DNA of 64,000 bases, from assembly GCF_010731595.1 (NCBI RefSeq), contig NZ_AP022582.1:4960001-5024000 (forward strand), in the 5' to 3' direction. Position numbers and translations under genes: made by a program. The number at the start of each line of letters is the position of its first letter. The stretch's first letter is position 1. This document shows, in pieces, positions 52,049 to 61,441 of this stretch. Below the pieces are notes generated by a model. The model searched no databases. It saw only the letters and a list, made by a program, of their open reading frames with translations, and was not told the origin of the DNA. Source of the stretch: Mycobacterium seoulense. GTDB taxonomy: Bacteria; Actinomycetota; Actinomycetes; Mycobacteriales; Mycobacteriaceae.

Positions 52049-52210
52049 TTAACGGGGGTTGTTGTCCCCGTGACCTAACCGCCGCAAGAACTCTGGATCG
52101 TCGTCGGGCCCGATAACGCGCGTCTTCGGCCTGTTGATTTGTGACCGCGCCGTCCGCCAGCCAACGTAGATCAGTGTCCCCAACATCAGGACCAGCAGCA
52201 GGTAGAGCAC
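52049..52210 (-). CDS. Small membrane protein (Rv0530A orthologue)
   Basis: A 53-residue protein with one N-terminal helix (MLYLLLVLMLGTLIYVGW) and a charged tail containing TRVIGPDDDPEFLRRLG. It starts at GTG 52210 with a perfect AGGAGG 6 nt upstream, which makes it one of the best-supported small genes in the window. It is convergent with the ATPase gene and divergent from the next one. Function is unknown. Confidence 0.88.
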   Translation of the reverse strand: MLYLLLVLMLGTLIYVGWRTARSQINRPKTRVIGPDDDPEFLRRLGHGDNNPR

Positions 52211-52255
52211 TCAACACCTCCTTTGACGAATATACCTGCGTCGTAGGCTCTCCCT

Positions 52256-52624
52256 GTGTCAGAAGGAGCCGGCGACGACAGCACTGGGGACAACGTGGAC
52301 GAGGGCCCGGCCCGGGCCCGCCATCGGGCGGTCGTCGACGTTTCGCTCTACGCGGCCGCGCGGTTGCTGCTCGCGGTGGCGCTGGCGGCCGCGATCTACG
52401 GGGTGGCGCGCCTGCTCGGGGTCAGCGAGTTCCCGATCGCGGTCGCCGCGTTGTTCGCCCTGATCATCGCGATGCCCCTGGGCATCTGGCTGTTCGGCCC
52501 GCTGCGCCGGCGCGCCACCGCGTCGCTGGCGGTCGCCGGGGAACGCCGGCGCCGCGACCGCGATCAGCTGCGCGCGCGGTTGCACGGCGAACCGCCGCCC
52601 GACGAGCCGGGCGACGGTGCGTGA
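52256..52624 (+). CDS. DUF4229-type membrane protein (Rv0531 orthologue)
   Basis: A 122-residue protein with two transmembrane helices (about 30-52 and 59-81) between a short acidic N-terminus and an Arg-rich C-terminus (GERRRRDRDQLRARLHG). The family is my best guess. GTG 52256. Its stop abuts the stop of fabH on the other strand with no base between. Confidence 0.82.
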   Translation: MSEGAGDDSTGDNVDEGPARARHRAVVDVSLYAAARLLLAVALAAAIYGVARLLGVSEFPIAVAALFALIIAMPLGIWLFGPLRRRATASLAVAGERRRRDRDQLRARLHGEPPPDEPGDGA

Positions 52625-53632
52625 TCAGAAGTTGGGCATCCGCACGACCTGCGCGGCGTAACTGAGGCCCGCGCCGTACCCGATCAGCAGGGCCAGGTCG
52701 CCCGGCTTGGACGCGCCGGTGGCCAGCAGTTCGGCCATCGCCAATGGAATGGAGGCGGCCGAGGTGTTCCCGGTGTGCTCGATGTCGTTGGCGACGACGG
52801 CGTCCGGGCGCAACTCCAGGCCCTTGGCCAGGACCTCGTTGATGCGGCTGTTGGCCTGGTGCGGCACGAACACGTCGATCTCGTCGGGCCTGACGCCCGC
52901 CGCGTCCATCGCCTGCCGGCCGACCTTGCCCATCTCGAACGCCGCCCACCGGAACACCGCGCTGCCCTCCAGCCGCAGGAACGGGCGCGGGCCGGTGGGG
53001 GCGTCCATGTAGTCGATCCAGTCGATGTCCTGGCGTATCGCCAAAGCCTGTTCGCCGTCACTGCCCCAGACGGTCGGGCCGATGCCCTGATCGGGTGTCT
53101 CGCCCACCACCACCCCCGCCGCGCCGTCGGCGAAGATGAAGCAGTTGGTGCGGTCCTGCATGTCCACCGTGGGGGACAGCTTCTCCGACCCGAGCACCAG
53201 CACCTTGGCGGCGGTCCCGCCGCGGATCATGTCGGCCGCGACACCGAGCGCGTAGCCGAAGCCCGCGCAGCCCGCCGAGACGTCGAACGCGGGCACGCCG
53301 GTGGCGCCCAGCGCCGCGGCGACCGCCGGGGCGCAGGCCGGGGTCTGCAGGAAATGCGTGCTGGTCGCGACGATCACGCAGTCGATGTCCGACGGCGTCA
53401 GCCCGGCCTTGGCGATCGCCTCTCGCCCCGCCTCGGTGGCCATCGACGCCGCGGACTCGTCGCGGGCGGCGAATCGGCGGGTCTTGATCCCGGTCCGCGA
53501 GAAGATCCACTCGTCGGAGGACTCGATGTTCTCGCATATCTCGTCGTTGGTGACCACGCGTTCGGGGCGGTACGCCCCGACGCTGAGCAATCCGATGTTC
53601 GTCGGCCCACTGGTCGCGGCGATCTGTTTCAT
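52625..53632 (-). CDS. fabH: Beta-ketoacyl-ACP synthase III FabH (Rv0533c)
   Basis: A 335-residue condensing enzyme that joins FAS-I acyl-CoA to malonyl-AcpM and so feeds FAS-II mycolate chain extension. The catalytic triad is visible: Cys122 ([12 protein letters not shown]), His in VPHQANSRI and Asn in [11 protein letters not shown]. The end [18 protein letters not shown] matches the mycobacterial enzyme. ATG 53632 gives the M. tuberculosis N-terminus. PE_PGRS6 (Rv0532), next to it in M. tuberculosis, is absent. Confidence 0.96.
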   Translation of the reverse strand: MKQIAATSGPTNIGLLSVGAYRPERVVTNDEICENIESSDEWIFSRTGIKTRRFAARDESAASMATEAGREAIAKAGLTPSDIDCVIVATSTHFLQTPACAPAVAAALGATGVPAFDVSAGCAGFGYALGVAADMIRGGTAAKVLVLGSEKLSPTVDMQDRTNCFIFADGAAGVVVGETPDQGIGPTVWGSDGEQALAIRQDIDWIDYMDAPTGPRPFLRLEGSAVFRWAAFEMGKVGRQAMDAAGVRPDEIDVFVPHQANSRINEVLAKGLELRPDAVVANDIEHTGNTSAASIPLAMAELLATGASKPGDLALLIGYGAGLSYAAQVVRMPNF

Positions 53633-53797
53633 TGCTTGTCCCCGATCGGTGCTCGTGAAACGGTCATCGTCCCGACGCCGGTCTCTCATTGTTATCGGAT
53701 CCGGCCCCGCTATTGCACTCGAGTGTGCATCTACGGCGGCGACACGCCGACAAACCCCGCCGTAGGCGCACAGTCAACGCCGCCGATGCACCCTCGA

Positions 53798-54670
53798 TCA
53801 GCCGGCCAGCGCCAGGGCGGCGGCCACCGCGATCGCCCAGGCGACCATCGCCAGGCCGGTATCGCGCAGCACGGGGATCAGCTCCGGGCCGCCGCGCCCC
53901 GACCGCACCGGGCCCGCTGCGCGCAGCGCCAGCGGCGTCGCCACCAGTCCCGCCGCGCACCACGGTGTGGCCGCCATCAGCACCAGCGTCAACACGCCGG
54001 CGGTCGCCAGCAGCGCCTGATACAGGACGCGGGTGCGCGCGTCGCCCAGCCGCACCGCCAGGGTGATCTTCCCGGACCGCTCGTCGGTGGGAATGTCGCG
54101 CAGGTTGTTGGCCACCAGCACCGACGACGACAGCGCGCCGATCGACACCGCCAGCGCCAGCCCGACCCAGTCCACCCGCAGCGCCTGGGTGTACTCCGTG
54201 CCCAGCACGGCCACCAGGCCGAAGAACACGAACACCGCGACCTCGCCGAGACCGGCATAGCCGTAGGGTTTTGCGCCGCCCGTGTACAGCCACGCGCCGG
54301 CGATACACACCGCGCCCACCGCGATCAGCCACGGCGCGCTGACCAGCGCGAGCGCCACGCCGGCGGCCGCTCCGGCCGCCAGGCTCGCCACGGCGGCCAC
54401 CAGCACCGCCCGCGGGCTGGCCAGCCGCGAACCGACCAGGCGCACCGGGCCCGCCCGGTCGTCGTCGGTGCCGCGGATGCCGTCGGAGTAGTCGTTGGCG
54501 TAGTTGACCCCGATGGTCAGCGCGAGCGCCACGGCGAGCGCCAGCAGCGCCTTCCACCACACCGCGGATCCCAGCCACGCGGCCGCGCCGGTGCCCGCGA
54601 CCACCGGCGCCACCGCGTTGGGCAACGTCCGTGGCCGCGCACCCGAGATCCACTGCCCGAAACTGGCCAC
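53798..54670 (-). CDS. menA: 1,4-dihydroxy-2-naphthoate prenyltransferase MenA (Rv0534c)
   Basis: A 290-residue, eight- to nine-helix UbiA-family prenyltransferase that attaches the polyprenyl tail in menaquinone synthesis. The first Asp-rich motif is [16 protein letters not shown] and the second is [25 protein letters not shown] 54670 gives a length close to the M. tuberculosis enzyme. It is divergent from the phosphorylase gene, 56 bp apart. menE at the end of the window serves the same pathway. Confidence 0.95.
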   Translation of the reverse strand: MASFGQWISGARPRTLPNAVAPVVAGTGAAAWLGSAVWWKALLALAVALALTIGVNYANDYSDGIRGTDDDRAGPVRLVGSRLASPRAVLVAAVASLAAGAAAGVALALVSAPWLIAVGAVCIAGAWLYTGGAKPYGYAGLGEVAVFVFFGLVAVLGTEYTQALRVDWVGLALAVSIGALSSSVLVANNLRDIPTDERSGKITLAVRLGDARTRVLYQALLATAGVLTLVLMAATPWCAAGLVATPLALRAAGPVRSGRGGPELIPVLRDTGLAMVAWAIAVAAALALAG

Positions 54671-54726
54671 CCCCGCATCCTGCCAGGAACCGGCCGCGCC
54701 CCCGCACCCGCAATCGGGCAAGGGCG

Positions 54727-55521
54727 ATGCACCACAATGGGCGGATGCTCGGAGTCATCGGCGGCAGCGGCTTCTACAGCTTCTTCGAGTCCGACACCCG
54801 CGCCGTCGACGTCGACACCCCGTACGGCCCGCCCAGCGCCCCGGTGACGATCGGCGCCGTCGGGGGGCACGAGGTCGCGTTCCTGCCCCGGCACGGGGCC
54901 ACTCACCAGTTCTCGGCGCACACGGTGCCGTATCGGGCCAACATGTGGGCGTTGCGCAAGCTCGGGGTGCGCCGCATCTTCGGCCCGTGCGCCGTCGGCA
55001 GCCTCAAACCCGAGAACGGTCCCGGCGCCATCGTGGTGCCCGATCAACTGGTCGATCGCACCAGCGGCCGCCCCGACACCTACTTCGACACCGGCGGCAT
55101 CCACGTCGACTTCGCCGACCCGTACTGCCCCACCCTGCGCGCCACGGTCACCGGTCTGCCCGGCGTGGTCGACGGCGGCACCATGGTGGTCGTCCAGGGG
55201 CCGCGGTTTTCCACGCGCGCGGAGAGCCAATGGTTCGCTTCGGCCGGGTTCTCACTGGTCAACATGACCGGATATCCGGAGGCGGTGCTCGCCCGGGAAC
55301 TCGAAATATGTTATGCGGCAATCGCTTTGGTCACCGACCTGGACGCCGGCGTGAGCACCGGGCAGGGCGTGTCGGCGGTCGAGGTGTTCGCCGAATTCGA
55401 GAAGAACATCGGTCCGTTCAAAGAGTTGGTGCGCGAGGCCATCGGGCGCGTCGCCGGCGAGCGTGACTGCACACACTGCCTGCCGCACACCGGCGTCACG
55501 TTGCCCGTCGAGTTGCCATGA
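54727..55521 (+). CDS. pnp: 5'-methylthioadenosine phosphorylase-like enzyme (Rv0535)
   Basis: A 264-residue purine nucleoside phosphorylase-superfamily enzyme of the trimeric MTAP type. Phosphate and substrate motifs are [49 protein letters not shown] and [19 protein letters not shown]. It salvages methylthioadenosine to adenine and methylthioribose-1-phosphate. ATG 54727 matches the M. tuberculosis N-terminus; ATG 54745 is possible. The stop overlaps the next start by 4 nt. Confidence 0.93.
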   Translation: MHHNGRMLGVIGGSGFYSFFESDTRAVDVDTPYGPPSAPVTIGAVGGHEVAFLPRHGATHQFSAHTVPYRANMWALRKLGVRRIFGPCAVGSLKPENGPGAIVVPDQLVDRTSGRPDTYFDTGGIHVDFADPYCPTLRATVTGLPGVVDGGTMVVVQGPRFSTRAESQWFASAGFSLVNMTGYPEAVLARELEICYAAIALVTDLDAGVSTGQGVSAVEVFAEFEKNIGPFKELVREAIGRVAGERDCTHCLPHTGVTLPVELP

Positions 55522-56549
55522 GGGTGTTGCTCACCGGGGCGGCCGGCTTCATCGGTTCGCGGGTGGACGCGGCGCTGCGGGCGGCGGGGCACGACGTGGT
55601 CGGCGTCGACGCGTTGCTGCCGGCGGCGCACGGCCCGAATCCGGTGCTGCCGCAGGGATGTCACCGTGTCGACGTCCGCGACGCGGATGCGCTGGCGCCC
55701 CTGCTGGACGGGGTGGACCTGGTCTGCCATCAGGCGGCGATGGTCGGGGCGGGCGTGGACGCCGCCGACGCCCCCGCCTACGGCGGCCACAATGACTTCG
55801 CCACCACCGTGCTGCTGGCGCAGATGTTCGCCGCCGGCGTGCGCCGCCTGGTGCTGGCGTCGTCGATGGTGGTGTACGGCCAGGGCCGCTACCACTGCGG
55901 GCAACACGGGCTCGTCGACCCGCTGCCGCGGCGGCGCGCCGACCTCGACGCCGGGCTGTTCGAACACCGCTGCCCCGTCGGCGGCGAGGAACTCACGTGG
56001 CGCCTCGTCGACGAGGACGCGCCGCTGCGGCCCCGCAGCCTGTACGCGGCCAGCAAGACCGCGCAGGAGCATTACGCGCTGGCGTGGTCGGAGGCCACGG
56101 GCGGATCGGTGGTGGCGCTGCGCTATCACAACGTCTACGGCCCGGGGATGCCGCGCGACACCCCCTACTCCGGGGTGGCCGCGATCTTCCGGTCCTCACT
56201 GGAAAAGGGTCAGCCACCAAGGGTTTTCGAGGACGGCGGGCAGATGCGCGACTTCGTCCACGTCGACGACGTGGCCGCCGCCAACCTCGCGGCCGTCACG
56301 TCGGCGCTCGACGGCTTCACCGCGGTCAACGTCTGTTCGGGGCGGCCCGTGTCGATCCTGCAGGTGGCCGGCGCGCTGTGCGGTGCGCGGGCCGGTGCAC
56401 TGTCGCCGGTGATCACCGGCCAGTACCGCAGCGGCGACGTGCGCCACATCGTCGCCGACCCGTCGCGGGCGGCCGACGTGCTGGGTTTCCGCGCGGCCAT
56501 CGACCCGGCCGAGGGGCTCCGCGAATTCGCGTTCGCCCCCCTTCGCTGA
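55518..56549 (+). CDS. galE3: NAD-dependent epimerase/dehydratase, GalE3-like (Rv0536)
   Basis: A 343-residue extended SDR. The Rossmann loop is VLLTGAAGFIGSRV, followed by VRDADAL, VCHQAAMVG, SSMVVYGQG, the catalytic SLYAASKTAQEHYAL (YxxxK), and RYHNVYGPGMP. It is therefore a complete nucleotide-sugar epimerase or dehydratase; the exact sugar is not determined. ATGA overlap with the phosphorylase gene shows coupling. Confidence 0.92.
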   Translation: MRVLLTGAAGFIGSRVDAALRAAGHDVVGVDALLPAAHGPNPVLPQGCHRVDVRDADALAPLLDGVDLVCHQAAMVGAGVDAADAPAYGGHNDFATTVLLAQMFAAGVRRLVLASSMVVYGQGRYHCGQHGLVDPLPRRRADLDAGLFEHRCPVGGEELTWRLVDEDAPLRPRSLYAASKTAQEHYALAWSEATGGSVVALRYHNVYGPGMPRDTPYSGVAAIFRSSLEKGQPPRVFEDGGQMRDFVHVDDVAAANLAAVTSALDGFTAVNVCSGRPVSILQVAGALCGARAGALSPVITGQYRSGDVRHIVADPSRAADVLGFRAAIDPAEGLREFAFAPLR

Positions 56550-56553
56550 GCGT

Positions 56554-58218
56554 CTACCCCTGCGGCGGCCGGTAGATCTTGGGCTTCTGGACGGGTATCT
56601 GGCGCGTCGCGGAGTCGTCGCCGCGGAAGATCCGCGGACCGGTGCTGATCCGGGTGGTCGCCGCGGCCGACGGCGCGGCGGCGTGGCCCACCGGGACGCG
56701 CGGCCTGGGCGCGGCGGGGGCGCCGCCCGCCGGGGGAACGGGCCGCCGCGCCACCCGGCGGCGGCGCAAGCGCCGGCCGCGCAGCTGCCCGGTGACGATG
56801 GCCGCCCCCAGGATGCACAGCGCCAGCCCGCACAGCGTCACGTCGAAGGTGCTGGTGATCTGCTGGGCGAGATTGTTGCCGTAAACCGGGTGCTGCGCAG
56901 GCGAATTGGGCGAGTCCGCGAACCGCGGCGCCAGCACCACGCCCACGACGACGCGGGCGACGCTCAGCGTGGCGACCAACCCGCACAGCGACGAGATCAG
57001 TCGCGCGGAGCGGGCGGCGTTGCCCAGGTTGGTGCGCAGCCAGATCGCAAGGACGGCGGTGACCAGATCGAACGCGGCCAGCACCACGCTGTTGTACCGG
57101 GAGAACGGGTAATCCAGGCTCACCGCGACGAAGAGATCGGTGAATCTCATCAGCATCGAGCCCAGACCCCATACGGCGATGAGCAGCAAGCCGTTTCGGG
57201 CCGCCACCCGCCAGGCGCCCTCCTCGGCCCCGGTCGTGTTCCGGTGACCGAACAGCGTCCCGGGTGTGAACATCGCCGCGGCCGCCGCCCACGCCAGATA
57301 GCCCTCGAACCCCACCCCGGCGGTCGACGTGTTCTGCGCGATGCCGTGGAACGCGTCGACGTCGCGGCCCAGCGGCAGGATCCACACCACGATCCCGGCG
57401 ACCAGCGTCGACGCGCCGAGCGCGACGGTGGCCAGCCGAGCGGCCCTGGTGCCGCGCAGCAACCACCTGGCGGCGATCAGCACGGCGATCAGCGCCACCA
57501 CCCCGTACACCACCGCCGTCACGATGACCGCGACGTTCTGCTTGCCGAACGCGCCCGCGCCGCCGGTGTTCTGCAGCGCGTAGCGCACCCGCCAGTACAG
57601 GTTGAAGCCAAAACTGAGCACCGCCAACACCATCGACGCGTAGCCGATGAGCCGGGCCGACCTCAGCCAGCCGGCGTACTCGTCGCCCTCGGGAACCGGT
57701 CCCGAACGGGCGCCGGCGGCCACCGCTTGCGCGCTCAGCATGCAGCCGGCGATCCCCACCCACGCCCCCGGCCCCACACCGCCCGGCACGTTCACCGTGC
57801 CCCCGAACCGGACGGTCTCGAACGCGTCGAATCCCACGAACGCCAGCACCAGCAGCGCGTAGGGGATGTTGAGCCCCAGGCGGAGCCGGCCCGCCGTCGC
57901 GGGGTTGAACCGCGCGCCGGAGGACCGCCAGGAACCGGCCGCGGCGACGGCGATGACGGACAGCACGGTCGCCGCGAGCAGCACCGCGAAGAGGGCCGGG
58001 CTGCTGCCGGGAATCCCGACGCCGAAATACAGATTCCACGGCAGGAATATGGCGACGATGAGCAGAGCGACCGCGGTCAGGTCGCCGAGGACGTGCCGGC
58101 GTCGCGTCGAACTCCCCGCCGCGGCCGGCTCGCTCGCCGCGGGCGCGATGATGCGAGTGGTTTGCTGCGCCTGTCCGCCGATGGGCCCGGTGGGCGCGTC
58201 GTCACTGCTCTGGTGCAC
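56554..58218 (-). CDS. Polytopic conserved membrane protein (Rv0537c orthologue)
   Basis: A 554-residue protein with a disordered 45-residue N-terminus, about ten transmembrane helices between 45 and 470, and a basic Pro-rich C-terminal tail (RGRRLRRRRVARR and onward). No catalytic motif is recognised. GTG 58218. It is convergent with galE3 (4 bp between stops) and divergent from the Rv0538 orthologue across 250 bp. Confidence 0.88.
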   Translation of the reverse strand: MHQSSDDAPTGPIGGQAQQTTRIIAPAASEPAAAGSSTRRRHVLGDLTAVALLIVAIFLPWNLYFGVGIPGSSPALFAVLLAATVLSVIAVAAAGSWRSSGARFNPATAGRLRLGLNIPYALLVLAFVGFDAFETVRFGGTVNVPGGVGPGAWVGIAGCMLSAQAVAAGARSGPVPEGDEYAGWLRSARLIGYASMVLAVLSFGFNLYWRVRYALQNTGGAGAFGKQNVAVIVTAVVYGVVALIAVLIAARWLLRGTRAARLATVALGASTLVAGIVVWILPLGRDVDAFHGIAQNTSTAGVGFEGYLAWAAAAAMFTPGTLFGHRNTTGAEEGAWRVAARNGLLLIAVWGLGSMLMRFTDLFVAVSLDYPFSRYNSVVLAAFDLVTAVLAIWLRTNLGNAARSARLISSLCGLVATLSVARVVVGVVLAPRFADSPNSPAQHPVYGNNLAQQITSTFDVTLCGLALCILGAAIVTGQLRGRRLRRRRVARRPVPPAGGAPAAPRPRVPVGHAAAPSAAATTRISTGPRIFRGDDSATRQIPVQKPKIYRPPQG

Positions 58219-58468
58219 CCTGCCCCCCGGAAATCACGCGGCAGGTCAACACTCTGCCGAGTCGGTCGCACTGCTCGCTTGCGAACATGTTCTCCGTTCG
58301 GACGCGGCGGAGGATTCCGCGGCGCCCGTCCTGTAGTCCGTGAAGCTGGTTACGCTGCGCTATAGGCGAACCTTGTCGCCCGAATAACGGATACTGCCAA
58401 CGGTATCGCAAGTGTAATGATGCCGGGACATTGCTGGTCGTGGGGTGACCAGCCGAAGGAGAACCGGG

Positions 58469-60115
58469 ATGGACGTCGTGTTGGGGGTCGCGGTCACGGG
58501 CCCCGTTGCCCGCTTGGCACTCGTCGGGCCGGGCGCCGACGTGATCGACCAGTCCGTCGTCAACCTGGAGGAGAACCCGGTCGGGAAACTCACCGAGACC
58601 GTGGTCGGCACCAATCGGCTCCTGGCGGACGAGAACCACCGGCTGGTCGGCACCCGGGTGTGCTGGAGCGACGGTCCGCTGGCAGGACAGCTGCAGCAGG
58701 AGCTGGAGCAGTCGGGCGTTGCCAACGTTGCCGTGCTCCCGGAGTCGCAGGCGGTGGCCGCCCTGATGCGCGCGGCCGGCCGGCCGGGCGCCGCCCTGGT
58801 GATGGACGGCGCGACGGCGACGTTGTCGGTGCCCGGTGCCGGCGACGACGAGAACGCTCCGCCGACCGTGCTGGCCAGCGAGCCACTCGCGGGCGGTGAC
58901 GCGACCGCCACGCTCGACACGATGATGGCCCAGCTCAACGCCGGGCCGGACACCCCGGGCGAGGTGTACCTGGTGGGCGCTTCTCCCGAGCTGGCCCAGG
59001 TCGCCGACCAGATTCGGGATGCGTCGACCATGCGGGTGCAGGTGGCCGACGACCCCGCCTTCGCGCTCGCCCGCGGCGCGGCCATGGCGGCGGCCGCGCT
59101 GACGGCATTGCCGGCCGGGGATGCCACCGCGATGGCGCCGGCCGTCGGCCTGACCGGGGACGAGACCGCCATGGCCCCCGGACTCGGCGACCAGACCGCG
59201 ATGGCGCCGGCGGCGGGGCTCACCGGGGATGAGACGACGCTGGTGCCGCCGCCGGAGGTGGAGGAGCCGCAGCTGGCGTACTCGATGACCGAGGACGGCG
59301 AGCCGCTCCCCGAGCTGGAGGACTACGGCCCCGACTACGACGACTTCGACGAGACCGAGGCCATCCCGTCGCGTCTCAGCCGCCGGTCCTTGGTCCTCGG
59401 CAACGCCGTGATCGCCTTCGCGGTCGTCGGATTCGCATCGCTGGCCGCGGCGGTGGCGATCGCGGTCCGTCCCACCGCGAGTCAGCAGCCGGTGGTTGGG
59501 CACCAGAACGCCGCCCCCGGCAAGTTCATGCCGTTGTTGCCGACGCAGCAGCAGGCGCCGGTGCCACCGCCCCCGGCCGACCAGCCCAACGCCGGTTTCC
59601 AGGGCGGCGTCATTCCGGACGCCAATGGCCTTCTCCCGGCTACGGCGCCCGGCGCCGGTGGGCCTGCCGTCCCCGCGGCCCCGGTGCCCGCCAATCCCGG
59701 CTTCGTGCCCAACCCGAACCCCGCCGTCCCGGTTCCGGTGCCGATCATCGTCCCGGTCCCGGGATGGAACCCCGGGTACCCGACGCCGCCCTACAACCCG
59801 CCGACGACCACGACGACGCCGACGACGCCGACCACGCCGACGTCCACGACGCCGACGACCGCAACGACCCCGACGACGCCCAGCACGACACCGCCGTCCA
59901 CCACGACCCCAACGACGACGGAGCCGACGACCACGACAGCTCCGCCCGTGACGACGACGACGCCGCCGCCCAGCACCAAGACGCCGTTCACCTCGACACA
60001 ACCGCCGACAACCGTGGCGCCGCCCAGCACGCACGAAACCACGGTGGCGCCACCGCACACGCAGACCCAGGAGACCCTCGTCCCGCAGCAGCCGCGGTCC
60101 CGTCGCGGGTTCTGA
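58469..60115 (+). CDS. Membrane protein with Pro/Thr-rich extracellular tail (Rv0538 orthologue)
   Basis: A 548-residue protein, the same length as in M. tuberculosis. Residues of about 1-210 form an actin/Hsp70-like cytoplasmic domain. A segment of imperfect repeats follows (DATAMAPAVGLTGDETAMAP, GDQTAMAPAAGLTGDETTL), then an acidic region, one transmembrane helix at about 315-337, and a long Pro- then Thr/Pro-rich wall-spanning tail that is probably mannosylated. ATG 58469 is chosen because AGGAGA lies 6-7 nt upstream. The glycosyltransferase gene follows by 7 bp. Confidence 0.9.
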   Translation: MDVVLGVAVTGPVARLALVGPGADVIDQSVVNLEENPVGKLTETVVGTNRLLADENHRLVGTRVCWSDGPLAGQLQQELEQSGVANVAVLPESQAVAALMRAAGRPGAALVMDGATATLSVPGAGDDENAPPTVLASEPLAGGDATATLDTMMAQLNAGPDTPGEVYLVGASPELAQVADQIRDASTMRVQVADDPAFALARGAAMAAAALTALPAGDATAMAPAVGLTGDETAMAPGLGDQTAMAPAAGLTGDETTLVPPPEVEEPQLAYSMTEDGEPLPELEDYGPDYDDFDETEAIPSRLSRRSLVLGNAVIAFAVVGFASLAAAVAIAVRPTASQQPVVGHQNAAPGKFMPLLPTQQQAPVPPPPADQPNAGFQGGVIPDANGLLPATAPGAGGPAVPAAPVPANPGFVPNPNPAVPVPVPIIVPVPGWNPGYPTPPYNPPTTTTTPTTPTTPTSTTPTTATTPTTPSTTPPSTTTPTTTEPTTTTAPPVTTTTPPPSTKTPFTSTQPPTTVAPPSTHETTVAPPHTQTQETLVPQQPRSRRGF

Positions 60116-60122
60116 GACGCCG

Positions 60123-60776
60123 ATGCCCGAGGCCGTCACGGTGGTCCTGCCCTGTCTCAACGAAGAGGAGTCGCTGCCCGGCGTGCTGGCGGGCATACCC
60201 GCCGGATATCGGGCGCTGGTGGTCGACAACAACAGCACCGACGACACCACCGGGGTCGCGCGGCGGCACGGCGCCCAGGTCGTGGCCGAGCCGCGGGCCG
60301 GGTACGGCTCGGCGGTCCATGCGGGCGTGGTGGCCGCGACCACCCCGATCGTGGCGGTCATCGACGCCGACGGCTCGATGAACGCCGGCGACCTGCCGCG
60401 GCTGGTCGCCGAGCTCGAGCGGGGCGCGGATCTGGTGATCGGGCGGCGCCGGCCGGTGGCCGGACTGCATTGGCCGTGGGTCGCGCGGGTCGGGACCGTG
60501 GTGATGAGCTGGCGGCTGCGCACCCGCCACGGGCTGCCCGTGCACGACATCGCGCCGATGCGGGTGGCCCGCCGCGACGCGCTGCTGAACCTCGGCGTCG
60601 CCGACAGGCGGTCGGGTTATCCGCTGGAGCTGCTGGTGCGCGCCGCGGCCGCCGGCTGGCGCGTGGTCGAGCTCGACGTCAGCTACGGCCCGCGCACGGG
60701 CGGCAAGTCGAAGGTCAGCGGCTCGCTGCGGGGGAGCATCACCGCGATACTCGACTTCTGGAAGGTGATCTCGTGA
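60123..60776 (+). CDS. Family 2 glycosyltransferase, DPM synthase-like (Rv0539 orthologue)
   Basis: A 217-residue GT-A glycosyltransferase. The N-terminal nucleotide site is VTVVLPCLNEEESLPGVL with VVDNNSTDDT, the metal site is VAVIDADGSMN, and the acceptor part has DLVIGRRRPV and RRSGYPLELLVRAAA. It resembles polyprenyl-phosphate glycosyltransferases without the C-terminal membrane helices. It is probably a cytosolic step of envelope glycan or glycoprotein synthesis, perhaps linked to the preceding Thr-rich protein. It overlaps the next gene by 4 nt. Confidence 0.9.
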   Translation: MPEAVTVVLPCLNEEESLPGVLAGIPAGYRALVVDNNSTDDTTGVARRHGAQVVAEPRAGYGSAVHAGVVAATTPIVAVIDADGSMNAGDLPRLVAELERGADLVIGRRRPVAGLHWPWVARVGTVVMSWRLRTRHGLPVHDIAPMRVARRDALLNLGVADRRSGYPLELLVRAAAAGWRVVELDVSYGPRTGGKSKVSGSLRGSITAILDFWKVIS

Positions 60777-61435
60777 GCGTCCTGCCGGTGACGCTGCTGG
60801 TGGTCGCCAAGGCGCCGGAGCCGGGCCGGGCCAAGACGAGGCTCGCCGCGACCGTCGGAGACGTCGCCGCCGCCGAGATCGCCGCGGCCGCGCTGCTCGA
60901 CACGCTGGACGCGGTGGTTGCCGCGCCGGTGGCGAGGAGGGTGGTGGCCATGACCGGCGACCTCGACGCCGCGGCCGGCGCCGGGGAGATCCGGCAACGG
61001 TTGGAGGCGTTCTCGGTCATCCCCCAGCGCGGCGACGACTTCGCCGACCGGCTCGCCAACGCCCACCACGACGCGGCGGACGGCCATCCGGTGGTGCAGA
61101 TCGGGATGGATACGCCCCAGGTGACCGCCGAGCTGCTGACGGATTGCGCGCGCCGCCTGCGGGAGGCGCCGGCCGTCCTCGGGCCGGCCGACGACGGCGG
61201 CTGGTGGGTGCTTGGCCTACGGAGCCCCGCGGCGGCCGACTGCCTGCGCACCGTCCCGATGTCTCAGCCCGATACCGGATTGCTGACCTATAGGGCGTTG
61301 CACGACATGGGAATTGCGGTCTACCCGGCGCCCCGGCTGGCCGATTTCGACTTCGCCGCCGACGTGGCCGCGGTGCGCCAGGCATGCGGGCAGGCCAGCC
61401 GCTTCGCGACGGTCACCCGCGCGGCCGGCCTGTAA
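60773..61435 (+). CDS. DUF2064 (TIGR04282-type) glycosyltransferase-like protein (Rv0540 orthologue)
   Basis: A 220-residue GT-A-fold protein. It begins TLLVVAKAPEPGRAKTRLAATVG, contains QIGMDTPQVTAELL, and has LGPADDGGWWVLGL, the signature of this nucleotidyl- or glycosyl-transferase family. The substrate is unknown. GTG 60773 overlaps the family 2 glycosyltransferase stop by 4 nt, so the two act together. It converges with the membrane protein gene that follows. Confidence 0.9.
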   Translation: MSVLPVTLLVVAKAPEPGRAKTRLAATVGDVAAAEIAAAALLDTLDAVVAAPVARRVVAMTGDLDAAAGAGEIRQRLEAFSVIPQRGDDFADRLANAHHDAADGHPVVQIGMDTPQVTAELLTDCARRLREAPAVLGPADDGGWWVLGLRSPAAADCLRTVPMSQPDTGLLTYRALHDMGIAVYPAPRLADFDFAADVAAVRQACGQASRFATVTRAAGL

Positions 61436-61441
61436 CCGCGC

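Noticed and set aside
59791..60060. Val/Gly-rich minus-strand frame opposite the Thr/Pro tail of the Rv0538 orthologue
   Set aside because: It is the reverse reading of a low-complexity ACG/CCG tract.
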